Origin: Nautilus pompilius
Lineage: Eukaryota; Mollusca; Cephalopoda; Nautilida; Nautilidae
Assembly: GCA_018389105.1 (NCBI GenBank)
Contig: JACATO010002131.1
Span: forward strand, 995,501-1,059,500
Length of the DNA stretch: 64,000 nucleotides
Direction of reading: 5' to 3'
Below, piece after piece: positions 34,047-43,945 of this stretch; the stretch's first letter is position 1, and every line of letters begins with the position of its first letter. The notes under the pieces were generated by a model that made no database searches, had not been told where the DNA came from, and saw only the letters and a program-made list of their open reading frames with translations. A program made the position numbers and the translations under genes.

Positions 34047-35603
34047 ATACATCAAGTTGTGGAATCTGTACTATGCTGATCTTCCCATAATGCAGTTCTG
34101 CACTGTTACTTATAGCATTAATTTAAAAATTATTGTCAGAAATAATGTGTCAGGTAATAAGTAGCATGAGACACTGTTGCTGAAAGAAGAAACAAGTTTG
34201 CTTATTAATACAATAAACTTTCCTCTTTTAAAAAAAGAATTTAATAAAAGTTATTAACAAGATAAAGCTAATAGGATATTCCCTTCATGTTACATGGGAG
34301 GATGTGATAAATTATTGCAATCTGTGAGGGAAGAAACTTAAGTGCATTTTTCTGCAATTACCAGTGATGGTGAAATGTTGTTTCCCCTTTGTTTCGGGGG
34401 AAGGTCCAATGTTGTCAACTTGTTTATGATTATGAATATTCATGAGCACTAATTTTAGAAGATTTGAGATAAGTATAACTCAGACTGGCAGAGTATACTG
34501 TTGAATAGGATTGGATTTTTGTTTGCGACTGTGTGGTCTGGGTGTGATTTGATTTGGTGGAAGGATTACAGAGCTAGAAATTATTGTGTGATGCCCTTGC
34601 CCCATCATATATCACTAGGGGTCAAGTATGAGATGCATAAGAAACATTCTTGATTAGACACTTTTTTTTCTTAGTATGTCTGTCTGGAAATTGTATCTGG
34701 TCATGACTTTTAGGAAAAAATTTTCCAATATAAAATACATGGATTTTTAGTTTAAGCCTCAAATTTCATAAATCAAACATGGATAATTTCAAATTTTTCT
34801 TTCATGCAGGTAAGCTATATTAAATTCAAATTTTAAGTCAGTTTTCATAGCCTTAATTAACAAACTTAATACCTAGAAGTTCTACTTGACTTTCTTATAA
34901 GTCTTAATGATTATCACAAAATTAATCGTCGATATTATTTGATGCACTGCCCAAATATTAAAACTATATACTGTCTCGGTCCTTAGACGAGTTTATTTAG
35001 TTAACCATTCATCATGGCTTACAGAATCTATTTTTTTGTTGAAAAGTCTCCTTTTCATGCTAAAACGCTGTTAGCCAAAGGCCTTCTAGTGCATAATTTA
35101 AAATACATTATTTATGTAAAGTAATTTCAAAATTTATGTCCATAAAAGTGAGGTGCATGCAAAAGTTAGTTACTTAGCTGTTTCTTCTTTATTACCCTTT
35201 CTAGTTTAGACTTTTAATTCTCAGCATGTAAAAGAACACTAGTACAGTTTCTATTTTAGGACAAAATTCTCAAGCTGCACAGTTCACGGTGGTGTTTACC
35301 GCATCAAGCTACCTATGTGGGCTAGAGTGTATGGTGCATCCACATGATGTTAATATCCTTTTATGTCTGGTAAAAGAAACTTGATCCCCTCTTAATTAAA
35401 TGTCGATCATACTTTCAGATGGAGTGAAGATGCAAATCTCATCTTGTTTCAGACTCATTAAAGGAATTTAAATATTAAACATGTGATTCCTGTATTTTTC
35501 TTCTGCTTCATCCTTTAATTTCCTTCAACAAATATATTGCTGGCATAGCTGCCTGTGAGTTTGCTTAAGTTGGGGGTGTTTCTGATATTTGAATTATATA
35601 TAT

Positions 35604-35655
35604 AATGTGTTCAAATAAAACTTATCTGGCCAAGTTTTATTTAAACATCCTTAGT
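35604..35655. repeat. 80-bp palindrome family, shortened copy
   Basis: TGTTCAAATAAAACTTATCT and the inverted arm AAGTTTTATTTAAACATCC face each other with the central core missing. Confidence 0.45.
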
Positions 35656-36828
35656 TTATTCCTTTCTAATAAACCTTTAAATATATAATTATTTTATAGA
35701 AATGTGAGTACTCTACTGCCATTTAGTTTTAAAGAAGTTGGTTAGTATAGACTAAATGCTTCTACAATTTACTTACCTGCGCTTAATTTGCGTAAGAATG
35801 TTACATTCATGTGGTTGAATTGCATGCCACTTATCCAAAAAACTGACCCAAACTGCTAAGGTCTGGCAATTTAAAATGTAGCAGGCAAACACGTGAATTC
35901 TGAAAGGACTCTGTAAACCATGGCGTGTGTGTGTGGCTCGGCTAGACTGGAAGAGGCCATGGGTGCAAAACTTTTTGGCCATGGCTGTAGAATCAGTTTC
36001 AGCCCTTAGAGATAACCACCACCCCACCCCACCACACCACACCACCACCACCAATTCTTAGGTTGAAACCGGAACAGAAAATTACATTTTTAATCTTAAA
36101 TTACTATTACACCATCAGACTGGTTCTTGGCTAAGGCAATTTTCAGAGAGCTCTCACTTTCACTATACCTTGGGCCCGTAAGGACCCCGCGGGCCTTCAC
36201 CCGGCACCACGGGGATGTGCATGCCTGCACATCGAGGGGCTTTCCGAAGCATTTACTGATATCGGAAATGTCCCCCCCCCTTTTTCTCTATCGGGTCATC
36301 ATCAGTCTTCTGTGATACGGATCACGACTTCTTGCCAGTCAACCGGCTTATCGACAGCTAACTCTCAGATGATCGCCCCCCGGGGGGGGGGGGGGAGGAG
36401 GGAATCCCGTCCGGATTGCCTCCGCTGCGCGGCGTCGGAGGATAGATAATCCGGTTAAAGCTACCTAGCCGGATTCTCCAGTTAGGTAATCGCGGGTGGG
36501 GTGGGTTGCTGTAGCAACCGGGACCGGACTAGTTCGTGACTGGGATCCCCACCCCATCCTCTCTCAGCTGCGGCGGGTGAAGCGAAATCGTCGTGGTGTT
36601 TCAGGGAAGGCCTCACGCGTGTCGGCGTGGAAGCAACTGCGAGGAGGGAAACAAGTGAAAAGGAAAGGCCATTTATATATATATGTGGGTGTGGGTGGGT
36701 GGGTGTGTCTGGACGTCCCCATCCCTGATGCTGGATACCGGAGAAGAGAGAGAGCGCGAATCTGATTGGCTGCGGCGGCGCGAGCGATGACGACTTTTCT
36801 GGCTGGGAGTGAACGATCTCTGCGCATT

Positions 36829-36884
36829 CGGCGGCGGCGGCGGCGGCATCATCATCACCACCACCATCAGCAGCAGCAGCAGTC
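36829..36884. repeat. Compound trinucleotide repeat (CGG, CAT/CAC, CAG) before the FABP start codon
   Basis: About six CGG units, then CAT/CAC units, then about five CAG units, ending about 28 bp before ATG 36912. Probably transcribed as 5' UTR or core promoter; which of the two cannot be told without the start site. Confidence 0.8.
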
Positions 36885-36911
36885 TCGGCCCGGAGAAACT
36901 TGTCGACAAAG

Positions 36912-36993
36912 ATGTCCCTTGAGGTCTTTCGCGGGAGATGGAAGCAGCAGGACACGATCCCGGAGGGTTTTGACGCGTTCATGGACACTGCGG
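36912..36993 (+). CDS. FABP exon 1
   Basis: MSLEVFRGRWKQQDTIPEGF and then DAFMDTAG. The ATG starts a frame consistent with the family N-terminus. Donor GTAAGG, phase 1. Confidence 0.92.
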
Positions 36994-39900
36994 GTAAGGG
37001 ATCCGAACCCCCATCTGTCCCCCCCCCCTCCTGCTCCACCTCCTCCTGAGGCCCCCTTTTCGCCCTTCCGGCCCCTAACGAACTGACGGCGACCGCCTAG
37101 AAAGTAGTTTTTTCCAGCTCGGCCTTCTTCCCGAGGTTAGGGGTCATATCCCCGACTTGTTTACCCCCTCCGATAACGAATGACCTGGAGGCGAGATCAG
37201 TTCCCGGCCGGACAACCCTCCCCTCCCTCCCCCCACCTCCGAAACCTCTACCTCGGGTTCCGCTTGTACGAGCCCTACACCAGGGAGGGAGTCGCCCGGC
37301 AGCAGTTCTCGGTCACGCATCATACAGTTAACTTCGGCCCCTCCCTTTCCCCAACGAACCAACCGGACGCGCGCCCGGATGGCAGCGGTCATGGGCCCCT
37401 CAACGGCTCGTCTCGGGTTCCGCGCATTGTTGCACATGCCGGATGCTGCTGCTGCTGCTGGAGGGCGGGGGGGGAGGGCGAACAGGGCCCTTAAAAGAGA
37501 GGTGGCCGCCTGAAAGGGTCTCCCTCCGTCACGTCTGGGGAATTGGTTTTAATGTTCCGGAGTTCGGTGATCTGAACGGTTCCGCTCCCCTCCCGACTGT
37601 CTGGCTCCCGTTGGCTCGCTGCTGGCTGGGCTGACTAACCCCGGAGGGAGGGAGTGGAGTGTTGCGGATGTGGCTCCGTCTGAGAAAGTTCTGATATCTC
37701 GGCGACCACGGCCTCGAGAGACCGTTCCTCCCTCCCTGCACCACAGGTCTGATCGAAACCTGATGTCGCCGGCACACACCCCCTCCCCCCCCTTTAATTG
37801 TCCGTGCTGGGGACGTTCAAATGAAACCAGGCCGACTAGGATCGCGGCGGCGATTCCATTTTCAGCCCCCCCCACCACCCCCGGGGGCCTCACGAAGGCT
37901 CCCCGTGTGTCCGTGATGCTTAACCTCGACCCGGACCTGTGCTCCCGGGGGGGAGGGGCCATTGCTCGTTTAGCCAGGCTGAGCCGCTGTGACATGCTTT
38001 CGTCGGGTGTGTGTGTGTGGCTGTCTTAAATTGATTAGGGTTCTATCCTAGTGTGAGGCGAGGTAGCAGCCGGCTTCAGAAACAAGGCTTCCTCTGTCTC
38101 CCCCCACCCCACGGGCTGGTAGCGACGGCGACGCTAACGGTTCTTGCGCAGTCCGGCTGTTGCCATCCATCTTCGTGTTCGTCCTTAACGAAAGGGAAGG
38201 AGGAATGTAAGCGGGAGACTGGGACAACAGAAGGCGCTGGCCCGGGGGGGGGGGGGACGTCCGGAAAGGATCCGCCACCGTCAGCGTATAGCACCTGTTC
38301 TCCTCTGCCTGAGCGTTAGATGTCACCTCCCTGGACCACAGGTGCATGCGTACCCTGAAACTCCACTCCCGGGTCTTCTGTTTAAAGCCGTACAGCGGTT
38401 TCTGAGATCAGGTGATCCTTCGCAGACATGTCAGCAAATAACTGCAAGATAATTAGTTATTAAAGATTTCTCCAACAACAACAAAAAAAGGTGTTGTTGG
38501 TGATGGAGGGAAGTAGGAATGGTTGGTCCGACACTCGTGTATACTGCTGAGGCCCAGACCTCACTGGACAGCCTTTTGTGTGATAGTTTTCCTTCTATCA
38601 TTGTCTCTCTCTTTAAATTCCGTAAACTGATACCACACACGCAATTGTTGTGCTCTCCTTTATAACATAACTTAATTGTCTCTTTATAGAAATATTTAGG
38701 ATATACACCACAAGTTATACAAGGATCTCCCTCTCACTCTTATTTAAGAAATATCCAACTTCCTAGATCTTGAAATGCTGTACACTGGCTTCACTATACT
38801 ATTAGAAATTTTATGAATTCAGATAAAAGCAGGATATTTTATCGGTGTTATCGATGCAGTTGGGAGTAAGCCGGTTTTCGGTGACAACAGCTTTAAACTT
38901 GGCCTGGAAGTCCTCCATCAGAAGCGCTACTGCATCCAGAGTTGTTGTTTTTTTGGCCAATTTTGGAATGTTACTCGAATTATTCAAGCTGTCCAGAACC
39001 TTCAGGAATACATCACTTCTGGATGAAAATAACACGTAGCGCCGCTCAAGTGGAAATGCAGTGGGCATACCGTGCACCGTGGTTTAACCCTTACAATCCT
39101 GAAAGCAGATATGTCCCACTTTGACATTTTATTCATCCGATGCTGGAACAGATTCACCCAACAGCTTCAAACCCTCCCCCTCCTCTACTGCAATAAGCAG
39201 GAATAGTCCTACATCTTTAGAGGACCCTGCAGCTTCTCCAATCAAATTACTGGTTTTTTTTTTTAAAAATTTTCCAGTCCAAAATTTAATTAAGCACTGA
39301 AAGGTTAAGAAAGCATCTTGTTGCCTTATTTAGTGAACAGAAAGGCTAAACTAAGAGCACCAGTGATTATCTTATTGAATTAAGTACTAATTTTAAGAAG
39401 TGCAAACATTTCATTTTCTCCAATATCACCTTACATTTTAGGTATACCCGAATCCCAGAGAGATCAAATGAGAAAGATGCGAAGCATTATGGAAATCTCG
39501 GGTGAGGGCGACAACAGGGTATTTGAGATAACAGTCGAAGGGTTTCCAGGGTCCAAAAAATACGAATTTAAAATGGGTGAACCATTTGAAGGCGTTGATT
39601 TCTTCGGAAGGAAATTTGAGGTAAAATTGACTGCCTGCTTACTAGTAGACTATTAGCAGATTAAGGAGAGATTTTAAAAAGTAGGTGTAAGTGAATGCTT
39701 GAATGGAAGTCTTCAACATCCCAGACATCCTTTGTACTAGTGTTGTCTTTGTCTTTTTTTTAAGAACATGTGGATGACCTTAATAGTATGGATGAAGTTG
39801 TTTGAGCAAAAATACTTAGTGTTGTTCCTGAGTTAAATGGGCCACTGTGTACATCTGTTGCTTTATCACGATGTTTTATGTTGCGCTTATCTATCTCTGG

Positions 39901-41939
39901 TGTGCTTGCAATCAAGTTATCGGTTGTAGTGCAGCTGTTGTTAAAGGTCATGTTGCTGAGTCCTTTAGGTTCTGCCTTTTCAACTGCTACTGAATATTTG
40001 CACACAGCTTACATATTGACATACCTTGTAACAAGATAATCTTGACAGTTTAGATTTTTTTCATGTTACAGTGTATTTTATCATTAAAAAAACAAAAAAA
40101 AAACTTGGGTAAAGAATGCTGTGTGTATTTAAGGTCTGGGAGATTGTCCAGCTACCATTCTAACCTTAAATACTGACACAAGGGAGACTGGGGCTAGTTA
40201 CAGTACTAGTAAGTTCTAATTTAAATGTATATATTTGGTTATAATTGATGCCATGTTTTAATCTGCAATTAGGAATTACTGGTGCTCTACCAACTTATCC
40301 CAGTAAATTAATCTGGTCTCCATTACTTCTAATGAACTATATATTTTTTTTTCCTTCATTTTTATACTTTGTTTATGCCTCCAAGTACTTGTTCTGTGAT
40401 TAAAGTCCTGTTTTTTAACTCAATGAAGAATTTTTCTGGGAACCTAGACAATTCCAAGTTTTTATTTATGCTATATGCAAAGCTTTTTATTAACAAATTT
40501 CAATATTTTTACAAATGCAGTCCATAATCAAAGCTGATGGGGACAACAAGTTATTGGAAACATACACAAAATGGAGCGATTCAGCCATCGCCACTGTCAG
40601 AGAGGTGAATGGAAATGTGATGAATTGCGTAAGTAGTTGCCAGTCCATTGGAGGCAGGGGTGGTAATTCAACAATATTTTCTCTTTCTCCACATTATATC
40701 TGTTGGAGCAGTGAAATATAGGTTTCAAGTTTTACTTTTATACCTTAAAAAGAAATAACGAGATGAACTGCATTGAACATTTTCAGAAATCTAAGAATTG
40801 CCAGAAGCAGTTTCTCTAGAGCAGGTAGTTAAGGTGTAAACCAGGGAGGAGAAGGAATTGGGTACAGGTTTTTTTATGTTAAAAAGTGGTGTGTGAAATA
40901 GCCATGTCATGAGGTTTGCTTGGTTTTGATAATAACTTTGAGGTAGTTTAGTCTCATGTTCAGTATAAAATAAGCATACAATTTATCAAAATTTGTTTAT
41001 AAGAGAATTCTAAACAGTATGGACAATGAATACCTAAAAAGAACAAAAAGCTGGAAGATAACCTTAGTTATTAAAGTAATTTTTCAGATTTTCAAACAGA
41101 AATAAACAGTACAAATCTGTCTTTATCTTTTATTTCCTTCTTCCATAGCTTTGAACTGCATTTTATCTCCAACTTTGTGAAGTAGCCTGAACATACTGTT
41201 TATACAATGTATGTGCCACAGTGCATAATACTTGACCAGGGTATTTAGTCTTATAGCACCATAGTCATTACTATAACTGAATGTGATTAATAAAACTGTT
41301 ATAAACAGGAAAATCATGAAAAAAAAGTAAGACTAAATTTGACAAGGGTGACCTAGGCAACTGATCTGGCAAGGTTTTGGGGGGGGGCCTGGGTTCATTT
41401 TCCATTTGAGGTCAGCTCAGTTTGGTACACCTGCCTGGCATTGCCATGACATCTCACCCTTCTTCAACACCTGGTCATGTGGTTTCCTCTGGCTTTTGCC
41501 CACATCCAAAAAATAATAGAAAATTTTAAAAAATAAAGACTCTTGTAGAGATTTCCTTTTTTTGCAGGGGCCCTCATAATGCAGAATAATGCTCTGTAGC
41601 AAATCACTGCACTACTATAGTTCCTTGCCAGGGTAGTTTTCCTTGTAGAAACTGGTAGCAGGGAACAAAAGTTTTTGACTTAACACTTTTAGGGCTAATC
41701 TGTATGGCAAGTTGTGATGTCAAACATGGAAAGTAGTAATAGTGACAATCTGTCTAAGACGAACCATTAAGTATAATCTGATTTTGCATATATTTTTAAT
41801 TAAAGCATTTATGCAATGCTTGGCTGTAAATGAAAGTTGAAAAATTAAGCCAGACTTTTAATGCAATTTTCTCTCTCTCTCCTTCCAGGTTACCACTTGC
41901 AATAATGCTGTTTTGACTGTGAAAATGTTCAAGATCTAG
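36912..41939 (+). CDS. Fatty acid-binding protein (FABP) family, complete, 4 exons, 139 aa
   Basis: Small cytosolic lipid carrier of the FABP/CRABP beta-barrel family. Exons 36912-36993, 39442-39620, 40521-40628, 41889-41939 join in phases 1, 0 and 0; the stop is TAG at 41937. The four-exon layout with about 27, 60, 36 and 16 codons matches the family's classic gene structure. The N-terminus MSLEVFRGRWKQQDTI carries the family's F.G.W motif. MEISGEGDNRVFEI, KYEFKMGEPFEGVDFFGRKF and VREVNGNVMNC correspond to successive strands. The length (139) is at the upper end for the family. The C-terminus CNNAVLTVKMFKI lacks the usual R-x-Y fatty-acid carboxylate motif. Ligand unknown; the vertebrate subtype cannot be assigned. 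Confidence 0.92.
37808..37868. repeat. 80-bp palindrome family, left half in FABP intron 1
   Basis: GGGGACGTTCAAATGAAACC, then the GC-rich core GGATCGCGGCGGCGATTCC. The right half is missing or replaced by a C-run. Confidence 0.55.
38659..38802. repeat. 144-bp perfect duplication, copy 2 (FABP intron 1)
   Basis: Identical to 32270-32413. The flanks differ immediately on both sides and no target duplication is evident. An AT-rich block dropped into an intron otherwise bounded by GC-rich sequence, so probably the derived copy. Confidence 0.9.
38811..39077 (-). other. Unassigned coding-like open frame, minus strand, FABP intron 1
   Basis: 88 codons (MHGMPTAFPLERRYVLFSSR.., then ALLMEDFQAKFKAVVTENRL..). 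Its amino-acid make-up looks protein-like and the composition is less AT-rich than the rest of the intron. No family recognised. It begins a few bases from the 144-bp duplicate, so it may be part of the same insertion, a retroposed fragment, or chance. Confidence 0.3.
39442..39620 (+). CDS. FABP exon 2
   Basis: IPESQRDQMRKMRSIMEISG through DFFGRKFE. 179 bp, close to the usual length of FABP exon 2. Donor GTAAAA. Confidence 0.94.
39621..40520. other. FABP intron 2
   Basis: AT-rich intron with one short inverted-repeat element (40193-40321). Nothing else recognised. Confidence 0.6.
40193..40321. mobile_element. Short inverted-repeat element (ACTAGTTGTTAC family), compact copy
   Basis: Left arm GGAGACTGGGGCTAGTTACA, right arm (reversed) GGAGACCAGATTAATTTACT and then GAGCACCAGTAATTCCTAAT. 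About 129 bp, AT-rich centre, no coding capacity. Confidence 0.6.
40521..40628 (+). CDS. FABP exon 3
   Basis: SIIKADGDNKLLETYTKWSD and SAIATVREVNGNVMNC, 36 codons, phase 0 both ends. Acceptor AAATGCAG, donor GTAAGT. Confidence 0.94.
40629..41888. other. FABP intron 3
   Basis: AT-rich intron containing a family B SINE copy (about 41345-41605). Confidence 0.6.
41345..41605 (+). mobile_element. SINE copy (family B)
   Basis: Shares GGCCTGGGTTCATTTTCC, GGTCAGCTCAGTTTGG and the tail AATAAAGACTCTTGTAGAG with the copy at 12070. A G-run interrupts the head, and the A box is lost. Confidence 0.6.
41889..41939 (+). CDS. FABP exon 4 with stop
   Basis: VTTCNNAVLTVKMFKI then TAG. 51 bp, as in most FABP genes. 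The polypyrimidine tract CTCTCTCTCTCCTTCCAG precedes it. Confidence 0.93.
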   Translation, partial: VTTCNNAVLTVKMFKI

Positions 41940-43945
41940 ATGTCCAGATCAGCATTGCAGGAATAAATTAAATGCCCTGATGACATGTTCATCTCTTTTT
42001 TTAACATTGCTTGAATTAAAAATTCTTTTACACTAAATTTGCTTTTTTTTTTACCATTTTGGCAATGTAACTTTGAAAGGTGCTTGTTCAACTTACAACT
42101 TATGTTTACTGTATTTTTTTACACACAAGTAGCAAAAGTTCTGGGAATTCTCAGCTTGCAGTTACTGCAAATCTTGTTTTATTATTTTCTTCTCTAAATG
42201 ATTTTTTGGTCAGATGACAGATCACGCACATCTTTGAAAATCTTATTTCCTTTTAACAATCTTATAAATGTAATTCTTTCTTTTTTTGGGGATTAATTTC
42301 TTCATACATAGGCTTTGTGCAGATGGATTCTGTGGTTTAAGCTGGACATGACTGCAAACTGCCACCTAGTGACTCATGAAGCAAACTAATCTAGCTATTA
42401 AGAAATTCCCATGTGTTTACATATGCAATAAATTCTGAATGTAACAAAAATTACCAAGTTAGGCTCACTCAACTGTACAAGGTATTCAGATGTCTAATAA
42501 CTTTTTGATATGTTAAAGGTGGTCAAATATTTATTGCTTTAACACCATGAATTTTTGGAATATTTTGGAAATAAAATTGTAATGTGTAATAGTAACTCAA
42601 ACAATTCCAAATGTATTAAAATCTGAATCACCATACTTCATTTATAAAATAAATTCTTTAAATTGGGGGATGCTTCCTATTTCATTTTTAATACAATTAC
42701 AACTTTTTTCTTATATATTTAACTTTTTTGAATGAGATGTTTTTTTTTTAAAAAAAACCATCTTCCTTTGTATATTTTAAAACAAATCTTTCTACAGTAA
42801 ATGTACAAAGTACCATCAACACCTAATAGTAATTAAGTAAACCTTCAGTTAAGTATACCTCTGTTCTGTGTCCTCTATGGATTTAATTTTTAATAAAATT
42901 TGATTTGAATTTACTGTTTTTCCCTGGGTCATGCTGCAGGTAAGATATTCCTGTCCCAAAGTAGTTCTTTGGTGATTTGTTACTGTGAAGAGAATTTATT
43001 TTCAACTATTTTAAACCAGCAAATAGTGACCAGGTTGAAAAACCTAGGAATTTATTGTAATGACTAGAACAATTGTGCATTAAGAGAATGTACTGGGATA
43101 GGGTGGTGGTGGTGGTAATGGGCTCAGAGGTCCAGAAGTTGAATCTCAGTTGGGAAGGGCTTGGTTTGGCAAATGTCCCTGGCATGGTGCCTTGCAACTC
43201 TAACCAGGAAACATCACAGATGTCTACAGTGACATTGAGAGGGGTGTGTGCTATTAAAATTTTTTTTTTTAAAATTTCAAATGGAGGAAGATGAAATTTT
43301 TTTTATTGAAAGTTCTTTTAATTAGTTATTAAAATTAAATATGGCTGGAAATTTCTTTCAAGGACAAATAAAAATGATAAAGTTTTTTCAAGTTTCATGT
43401 GAAGATAATGGGAAATAAACTATTTCTATTCTAATATCTTGGAAACATCTTAATGGATTAAACTATACATAGTGCTAAGAGAAAATTTGGTTTCTTATTC
43501 ATCTAGTTTTATTTATGACTAAAATAAAGAATACATTTCCTACTATGTTTCAATTTATTTGTCCCAAATAAAATTTTTTTTAAAAGTTGGATTGTTGCAT
43601 TTAACAGTGGATTTTCACATTAATGTCGGAGTGTCATGGCTTGAGTCTGCAACTGATTTTGAGCATCACAAATTTCAACTTGCATGCATTGGAAAGTAAG
43701 ATTATCTCAATGGCTCAACTAATAAAAGTACGTCGTATGCAGTTAAAATACTTTAGGGTGTATTAACTAATATAACTTCTGTCATTGGATGATTTCAGAT
43801 AAAACTTGAATTTTTATTAACTCTGGTGTATTTAGCAGGAGTGAGCTTCTTTTTTTTTTTTAGATGATGATGATGATGATGAAAAGATTTCCAAAAATGC
43901 CTTTTTGGATGGGATCAGATGAGTAATTAAGTCAGCATCAACATG
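41940..43945. other. FABP 3' UTR and spacer
   Basis: Several AATAAA signals follow the FABP stop (for example 41965, 42427, 42572), so alternative 3' ends are possible. A family B SINE lies at about 43095-43270. Otherwise AT-rich. Confidence 0.5.
43095..43272 (+). mobile_element. SINE copy (family B), 5' part
   Basis: GGTGGTGGTAATGGGCTCAG, AGAAGTTGAATCTCAGTTGG, GGCTTGGTTTGGCAAATG and a CCTGGCATGG stretch match the family B body. It ends at a T-run near 43272. Confidence 0.5.

Larger units (their letters stand above)
33163..36120. other. DUOX 3' UTR and DUOX-FABP intergenic spacer
   Basis: AT-rich. It contains the DUOX polyadenylation signal, a TTAA-family fragment, an echo of the last DUOX exon and one short palindrome copy. 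No further gene recognised. A CCACC-rich run lies at about 36010-36050. Confidence 0.5.
36120..38400. promoter_or_regulatory. GC-rich promoter island of the FABP gene
   Basis: Abrupt change from AT-rich sequence to GC- and CpG-rich sequence covering the region upstream of the FABP start, exon 1 and the first part of intron 1. A TATA-like run (TTTATATATATATG) lies near 36670. The start site is not defined. Minus-strand open frames here are composition artefacts. It contains long G- and C-runs (36380, 37020, 38240). Confidence 0.65.
38401..39441. other. Rest of FABP intron 1
   Basis: Contains the 144-bp duplicate and the unassigned minus open frame. A stretch at about 39120-39250 with short GC-richer motifs is not assigned. 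Confidence 0.5.

Noticed and set aside
36482-37039. 185-codon minus-strand gene
   Set aside because: Antisense to FABP exon 1 and its triplet repeat; alanine and proline runs come from the repeat and GC composition.
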